Source: Planctomycetaceae bacterium
GTDB lineage: Bacteria; Planctomycetota; Planctomycetia; Planctomycetales; Planctomycetaceae
Reading direction: 5' to 3'
Length of the DNA stretch: 34,788 nucleotides
NCBI GenBank assembly: GCA_002724415.1
Contig: PBOU01000039.1
Location: 34,854-69,641 of the forward strand
The position numbers and the translations under genes were made by a program. The notes beneath the pieces are model-generated. The model was not told where the DNA came from. It saw nothing but the letters and a program-made list of their open reading frames with translations, and made no database searches. Shown here piece after piece: positions 30,936 through 34,788 of this stretch. Positions within the stretch are counted from its first letter, which is position 1. Each line of letters begins with the position of its first letter.

Positions 30936-32012
30936 ATGGCGATCATCCCCGGCTATCCTCTCGACGCAGGACAAGAACAACGTGTGCCTGTGGAACCGTT
31001 GCGACAATGGGTGATCGATGTGCTGTGCCACGAGGCTGTTGTCGGGGTCGAGGCCGCAGCAGCAGCCGACCGGCTGATCGAAGCCGACCTGCGTGGCATC
31101 CCATCCCACGGCACACGGGCCCTGCCCCGTTATCTTGATGCCATGCAGGATGGCAGCATCGATCCGAGAGCCGTGATCCTGACCGAACGCGACACGCCCG
31201 CGATGGCCGTCCTCAACGGAGGCAAGGGGCTTGGACACATCGCCGCCACGCGGGGAATGCAGATGGCAATTGCCAAGGCCAAGGAGGTCGGGACCGGAAC
31301 CGTGGCGATCCGCGCCAGCCAGCACTTTGGAGCCGCACAGGTCTACTCGATGATGGCAGCTGCCGAGGGAATGATCGGTTACGCCACCACCAGCACCGGG
31401 CCAGCCACCGTTGCCGCCTACGGCAGTCGTGGCCCGGCCGTGGCGAACAATGCGCTCGCCTGGGCCGCACCAACCCGAAACGGTCACCCCGTTGTTCTCG
31501 ACATGGCCTGCGCCGTCTCGAGCTGGGGCAAGGTCCATTCCATGGGCATGTATGGCCAACCAATCCCGGACGGCTGGGCGGTCGATGAACAAGGAAACCC
31601 GACCACCAATGCCAACGACGCCAAGACACTTCTGCCGGCGGCAGGGCCGCGCGGCTACGGGCTGGCGTTCTTCAGTTCGGTGCTTTGCGGACCACTCGTC
31701 GGCGCCCGAATGCCGCTGAAGAAGACCTGGGAAATCGCCACCGACGGATCCGAGCACTTCATGTACGCGATCGACATCAAGGCGTTTGTCGATCCGGATG
31801 ACTTCTACGAGCAGATCGAAACCACGGTCAACGAGATCCGCGAACTGGCGCCCGCCGACGGATTCGATCGTGTCTGCCTGCCGGGAGACATGGAAGCCGA
31901 ACGAGAACGCACGTGGCGAGAAGACGGGCTGCCGATGCACGTCGACCAGGTCGAATCGCTGCAGGCCGTCGCCCAGGCCAAGGGAATCCCCGGCCCCTGG
32001 ACACTCACCTGA
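30936..32012 (+). CDS. Malate/L-lactate dehydrogenase (Ldh/DpkA) family oxidoreductase
   Basis: The protein has 358 residues from ATG 30936; the open frame upstream runs through the SolA gene and is not used. DLRGIPSHGTRALPRY carries the catalytic His/Arg, VAIRASQHFGAAQVYSMMA is the NAD(P) loop region, and GPRGYGLAFFSSVLCGPLVGA matches the family's G, P, KG, GLA motif (Lys to Arg here). The family covers malate, ureidoglycolate and sulfolactate dehydrogenases and the cyclic-imine reductase DpkA. The SolA-like neighbour, 47 nt upstream, would make an imine, so an imine reductase is attractive, but this is inference. It is cytoplasmic. tRNA-Arg follows. Confidence 0.9.
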   Translation: MAIIPGYPLDAGQEQRVPVEPLRQWVIDVLCHEAVVGVEAAAAADRLIEADLRGIPSHGTRALPRYLDAMQDGSIDPRAVILTERDTPAMAVLNGGKGLGHIAATRGMQMAIAKAKEVGTGTVAIRASQHFGAAQVYSMMAAAEGMIGYATTSTGPATVAAYGSRGPAVANNALAWAAPTRNGHPVVLDMACAVSSWGKVHSMGMYGQPIPDGWAVDEQGNPTTNANDAKTLLPAAGPRGYGLAFFSSVLCGPLVGARMPLKKTWEIATDGSEHFMYAIDIKAFVDPDDFYEQIETTVNEIRELAPADGFDRVCLPGDMEAERERTWREDGLPMHVDQVESLQAVAQAKGIPGPWTLT

Positions 32013-32058
32013 TGGCCAAATCCGATCCTGTCAGTAATAATCTCCTCACCAGCATCCT

Positions 32059-32132
32059 GCACCCGTAGCTCAACTGGATAGAGCATCGGTCTTCGGAACC
32101 GAGGGTTGGGGGTTCGAATCCCTCCGGGTGTA
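32059..32132 (+). tRNA. tRNA-Arg (anticodon TCG)
   Basis: The acceptor GCACCCG (32059-32065) pairs with CGGGTGT (32125-32131), with G1 opposite T72 (a G-U pair). The D arm is GCTC/GAGC; the anticodon stem TCGGT/ACCGA encloses CTTCGGA, giving TCG; the T arm encloses TTCGAAT. The discriminator is A and CCA is not encoded. It lies 46 nt after the Ldh stop with only a weak AT-rich -10 candidate, so processing from a longer transcript is possible. Confidence 0.95.
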
Positions 32133-32165
32133 CTTCGCAGTCGTCCCCGCAATGCGGGATCGGGC

Positions 32166-32591
32166 ATGAAAGCCTCGGCATTCGCCACAGTGATCGGTGG
32201 AGCCCTCGTGGTACTTGCCCCCGTTGGGATTGTGGCACCGGCGGCTTACCTCAGGGGGTTGCAGGCAGTCGCCACGCAAATGCCGCTGGTGTACACCCTC
32301 GCGGTCGCCGGAGCCGTGCTCAGCCTGCTGGTCCTGGTGCAGCCGAAACGTGGAAGATCTCGTCTCGAACTGATGATGCGAGTGCTGGCCTGGCTGGGCC
32401 TCATCAAGTCCGTTGCCTTGCTCTGGTTGCCCGGTTTCCCTGGCATGGCAATGGAGTGGGCGACCACGCTGCCCGGATGGGCGATGCGACTGGGCAACAT
32501 GTGTGACCTGGCTTTTGGCCTATTCATGCTTTGGACGGCGCGACGTTTGATCGCAATCGATTCGTCCAGCACAGGCGAATCAACAGAGTGA
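32166..32591 (+). CDS. Small four-helix membrane protein of unknown function
   Basis: The protein has 141 residues from ATG 32166. A short hairpin (CCCGC 32146-32150 with GCGGG 32154-32158) lies just upstream. Four hydrophobic segments are seen at about 4-27, 42-60, 74-94 and 108-129, separated by short loops with the positive PKRGRSR on one side. No catalytic motif is visible. The TGA stop overlaps the GTG start of the next gene (GTGA), so the two are coupled and may form a complex. I do not recognise the family; function unknown. Confidence 0.7.
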   Translation: MKASAFATVIGGALVVLAPVGIVAPAAYLRGLQAVATQMPLVYTLAVAGAVLSLLVLVQPKRGRSRLELMMRVLAWLGLIKSVALLWLPGFPGMAMEWATTLPGWAMRLGNMCDLAFGLFMLWTARRLIAIDSSSTGESTE

Positions 32592-32956
32592 ATCGAGAAC
32601 CGGAAACCATGCGTGAAACCCTCGTCATCGTCAGCTTCCTTCCCTTCCTGTATTACGCCACCCTGGACGGTGCATTCCATTTCCGTGGCCGCCGGGTCAG
32701 CCTTGCCGAGCACGTCATTCACCTGGTCATCGGACTCGCTGTCGGGCTGATCTTTACCGCGGCAGTGATGGCCAACTCCACCGTGATGCTGGCCAGCCTC
32801 GCCATCTTCTTGATCTCCGGGTCACTTGACGAATTCGTCTGGCACCGTGACCTGCCCGCCCACGAATCGAACCTGCACGCCAAGGAACACCTGGCACTCC
32901 TGATCTTCCTGGGAGTCACCCTGCTGGTCGATTCCTCACTGATCAGCATCGCCTGA
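32588..32956 (+). CDS. Small His-rich membrane protein coupled to the previous gene
   Basis: The protein has 122 residues from GTG 32588 (GTGA overlap); ATG 32609 would give 115 and cannot be excluded. It has four hydrophobic segments, with charged and His-rich residues at their ends: DGAFHF, EHVIHLVIG, LDEFVWHRDLPAHESN and HAKEHLALL. Such buried Asp/His/Glu clusters could bind a metal or conduct protons, but no family is recognised. It is probably an integral membrane partner of the previous protein. Function unknown. Confidence 0.68.
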   Translation: MNREPETMRETLVIVSFLPFLYYATLDGAFHFRGRRVSLAEHVIHLVIGLAVGLIFTAAVMANSTVMLASLAIFLISGSLDEFVWHRDLPAHESNLHAKEHLALLIFLGVTLLVDSSLISIA

Positions 32957-33040
32957 ATCCAATCGGTGGCCGCTTCCGTTATTGGTGGCTCGTGCCGATA
33001 ATCGACTGGTCCCGTACAACGTGTGCTTGAGGTCACGACG

Positions 33041-34788
33041 ATGAGATCACCGATGCCAAAAACGCTGGTGCTGCTTGGACTGTCGCTGCTGGTCGGTGCC
33101 ACGGATGCAACGGCTGCCCAGAAATCAGCCAAGCCGAAATCCTCCAACCGTCCAATCCGGGCCCTGCTGGTCACCGGTGGTTGCTGCCACGACTACCAAC
33201 GGCAGAAGCTGATCATCACGCGAGGCATCTCGGCCCGGGCCAACGTCGTTTGGACCATCGCCCACCAGGGCGGGACCAGCACCAACGCCAAGATCCCTCT
33301 CTACAAAAACAAGAACTGGGCCGAGGGCTTTGACGTGGTGGTGCACAACGAGTGTTTTGCCAGCGTCCGGGATGTCGAGTGGCTCGACCGCGTCCTGGCC
33401 CCTCACCGCCAGGGCACGCCCGCGGTGCTGATCCACTGCGCCATGCATTGCTACCGCACCGGCACTGACGGGTGGTTCCGTTTCTGCGGAATGCAGTCGC
33501 CCGGTCACGGACCGCGATACGCCTTTGCCGTGGAACCACTGGTCGCCAATCACCCGATCACTCGCGGACTCGGCAAGGAGTGGCAAACCCCCAAGGGGGA
33601 GCTGTATCACAGCATCAAGCTGTTCGACACGGCCACCCCGCTGGCCCACGCCAAGCGACGAGGTGACGGCAAGCCGCAGATCTGTGTCTGGACCAACCGG
33701 TATCACGACGCCCGGGTCTTTGCGACCACCATAGGTCACCACAACGAGACGATGGTCGAACCCACCTACCTGGATATGCTGACCCGCGGCCTGCTGTGGG
33801 CGGTCGGACGGGACCCCCGGAAAGATTTCCGGATCACTGACAAAAAGACCAACGACACGATCGCCGCGTTGGCCATCGCGCCCGCCAAAGGTGGCTCAAC
33901 TGGCAAGGTCGTGGTCAGCAAATGCTGCGGCGAAGGAAACGTCGCCTTTGGACGTGTCGCCAAGGCCAGTTCCGAGGAAACCAACAAGAACAACTTCGCC
34001 CGACACGCCATCGACGGAGACCCAAGAACTCGCTGGTGTGCTGCCAACGGACAAAGTGGCCAGACCTGGCAGGTCGAACTCGGCAAGCCCGAGCACGTCA
34101 AGTCGCTGAGAATTCACTGGGAGAAGCCCGGCACCGCCTACCGGTACCAGGTCCAGAGTTCGTCAAATGGAACCAAGTGGGAAACCATCGTCGACCGATC
34201 CAAGAACAAGAAAGTCCGCCGCATTGTCTCCGACACCGTCGACGCCCCCGGGACCCGGTTTCTACGAGTCCGCTTCCTGGGTTCCAGTTCCGGAATGTGG
34301 GCCAGTTTCTGGGAATTCGAGGCGGGCACCGAGAAGTTACCACCACTGCCCAAAGCCCTGACCAAACCAGCCGCTGCCGCGGGTTCCTCGCTGGCGGATG
34401 TGACGGCCCCGGATGATATCGACGTCACGCTGTTTGCCAAGCCGCCCCAGGTCAATTATCCGGTCTGCCTGGCCGCAGCAGCCGACGGCACCGTGTTTGT
34501 CGGAGTCGACAAGCAGGGATCGCTGGGTAAGAAGCCGGGCCAGGGTTACGTGCTGCGACTGCAAGACACTGACGGTGACGGCGCGGCCGACTCCATCAAC
34601 ACATTCGCCACGATGGATCATCCCCGGGGACTCTTCTTCGACAACCACAAGTTGTGGGTCCTGCACCCACCGCTGTTGAGCGTCTTTCACGACGACAACC
34701 ACGACGGAACCGCCGATCGACAGGAAATCCTGGTCAAGGGAATCACCACCGACCAGTTGAACCAGCGGGGTGCCGACCACACGACCAA
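33041..34788 (+). CDS. ThuA domain, discoidin-like domain and PVC-type dehydrogenase propeller, N-terminal part
   Basis: The frame is open from ATG 33041 (GAGG upstream) to the right edge, 582 codons with no stop, so the gene is 3' truncated. A signal peptide (about 1-26, ATAAQ) is followed by a ThuA domain (about 38-250) with RALLVTGGCCHDY, VLIHCAMHCYR and ATTIGHHNETM, a class I glutamine-amidotransferase-like fold of the trehalose-utilisation family. Next, a discoidin/F5-8 type C-like domain (about 303-430: HAIDGDPRTRWCA and WQVELG). Then comes the start of the PVC-type membrane-bound dehydrogenase propeller: DIDVTLFAKPPQVNYPV and Ca-binding-like DTDGDGAAD and DDNHDGTAD. Such giants are characteristic of planctomycetes and verrucomicrobia. 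Exported; substrate unknown. Confidence 0.93.
   Translation, partial: MRSPMPKTLVLLGLSLLVGATDATAAQKSAKPKSSNRPIRALLVTGGCCHDYQRQKLIITRGISARANVVWTIAHQGGTSTNAKIPLYKNKNWAEGFDVVVHNECFASVRDVEWLDRVLAPHRQGTPAVLIHCAMHCYRTGTDGWFRFCGMQSPGHGPRYAFAVEPLVANHPITRGLGKEWQTPKGELYHSIKLFDTATPLAHAKRRGDGKPQICVWTNRYHDARVFATTIGHHNETMVEPTYLDMLTRGLLWAVGRDPRKDFRITDKKTNDTIAALAIAPAKGGSTGKVVVSKCCGEGNVAFGRVAKASSEETNKNNFARHAIDGDPRTRWCAANGQSGQTWQVELGKPEHVKSLRIHWEKPGTAYRYQVQSSSNGTKWETIVDRSKNKKVRRIVSDTVDAPGTRFLRVRFLGSSSGMWASFWEFEAGTEKLPPLPKALTKPAAAAGSSLADVTAPDDIDVTLFAKPPQVNYPVCLAAAADGTVFVGVDKQGSLGKKPGQGYVLRLQDTDGDGAADSINTFATMDHPRGLFFDNHKLWVLHPPLLSVFHDDNHDGTADRQEILVKGITTDQLNQRGADHTT

Noticed and set aside
30681-31940. Minus-strand open frame of 419 codons
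   Set aside because: Antisense to the oxidase and Ldh-family genes, both with full family motifs.
1-34788. CRISPR arrays, insertion sequences, prophage or integron features
   Set aside because: No regularly spaced repeats, transposase or integrase motifs, or att-like duplications at the tRNA genes were seen.

Overview
The window looks like ordinary chromosome from a high-GC planctomycete (Planctomycetia-like). The evidence is the gene families. They include a DUF1559 pseudopilin-like protein with an adjacent transthyretin-like secreted-domain protein, a ThuA plus discoidin plus PVC-type dehydrogenase propeller giant, PQQ-like and PD40 propellers, an FtsZ-era regulator (MraZ) that is not in a dcw cluster, and several secreted proteins with plain Sec or Tat leaders. 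I see no phage, insertion sequence, CRISPR array or other mobile DNA. Gene density is high, start codons are often GTG, and many neighbours overlap at their ends.

Layout. 1-2411: the C-terminal part of a UvrD/Rep-type helicase, then a secreted HExxH peptidase-like protein. 2412-5467: a MraZ-family regulator with a striking twin operator, then a promoter and a tight group of three membrane proteins. Two of the three are bitopic coiled-coil proteins, the second with an MreC-like layout; the third is a 45-residue protein whose gene overlaps the second. 5561-13155: a secreted protein of unknown function, a membrane nucleotide-sugar 4,6-dehydratase, a Tat-exported TIM-barrel protein and a tandem-duplicated amidohydrolase. 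13361-14885: tRNA-His, then a peroxiredoxin, a thioredoxin-like protein and a hotdog thioesterase in one operon. 14882-17839: aldo/keto reductase, SRAP (YedK/HMCES-like) DNA-protein crosslink protein, HAD phosphatase and a P-loop-like protein lacking the Walker lysine.

18045-21715: promoter, long leader and DUF1559 gene, a zinc-ribbon/TM/transthyretin-like protein, and a TPR lipoprotein on the other strand. 21938-27156: ispG, xylulokinase, an ornithine-cyclodeaminase-family protein and pyruvate kinase, all in one direction. 27163-32012: a PD40 propeller on the minus strand, then PQQ-like propeller, SolA/sarcosine-oxidase-like and Ldh-family oxidoreductase genes. 32059-34788: tRNA-Arg(TCG), two small four-helix membrane proteins, and the start of the ThuA giant, which runs off the window.

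Most promising for follow-up: the MraZ twin operator; the three-gene coiled-coil membrane module with its overlooked 45-residue member; the tandem amidohydrolase with a decayed second metal site; the pyruvate kinase residues that predict potassium independence; and the interlocked CTAG stop codons of two convergent gene pairs. All functional assignments rest on reading motifs by eye; no database search was run.
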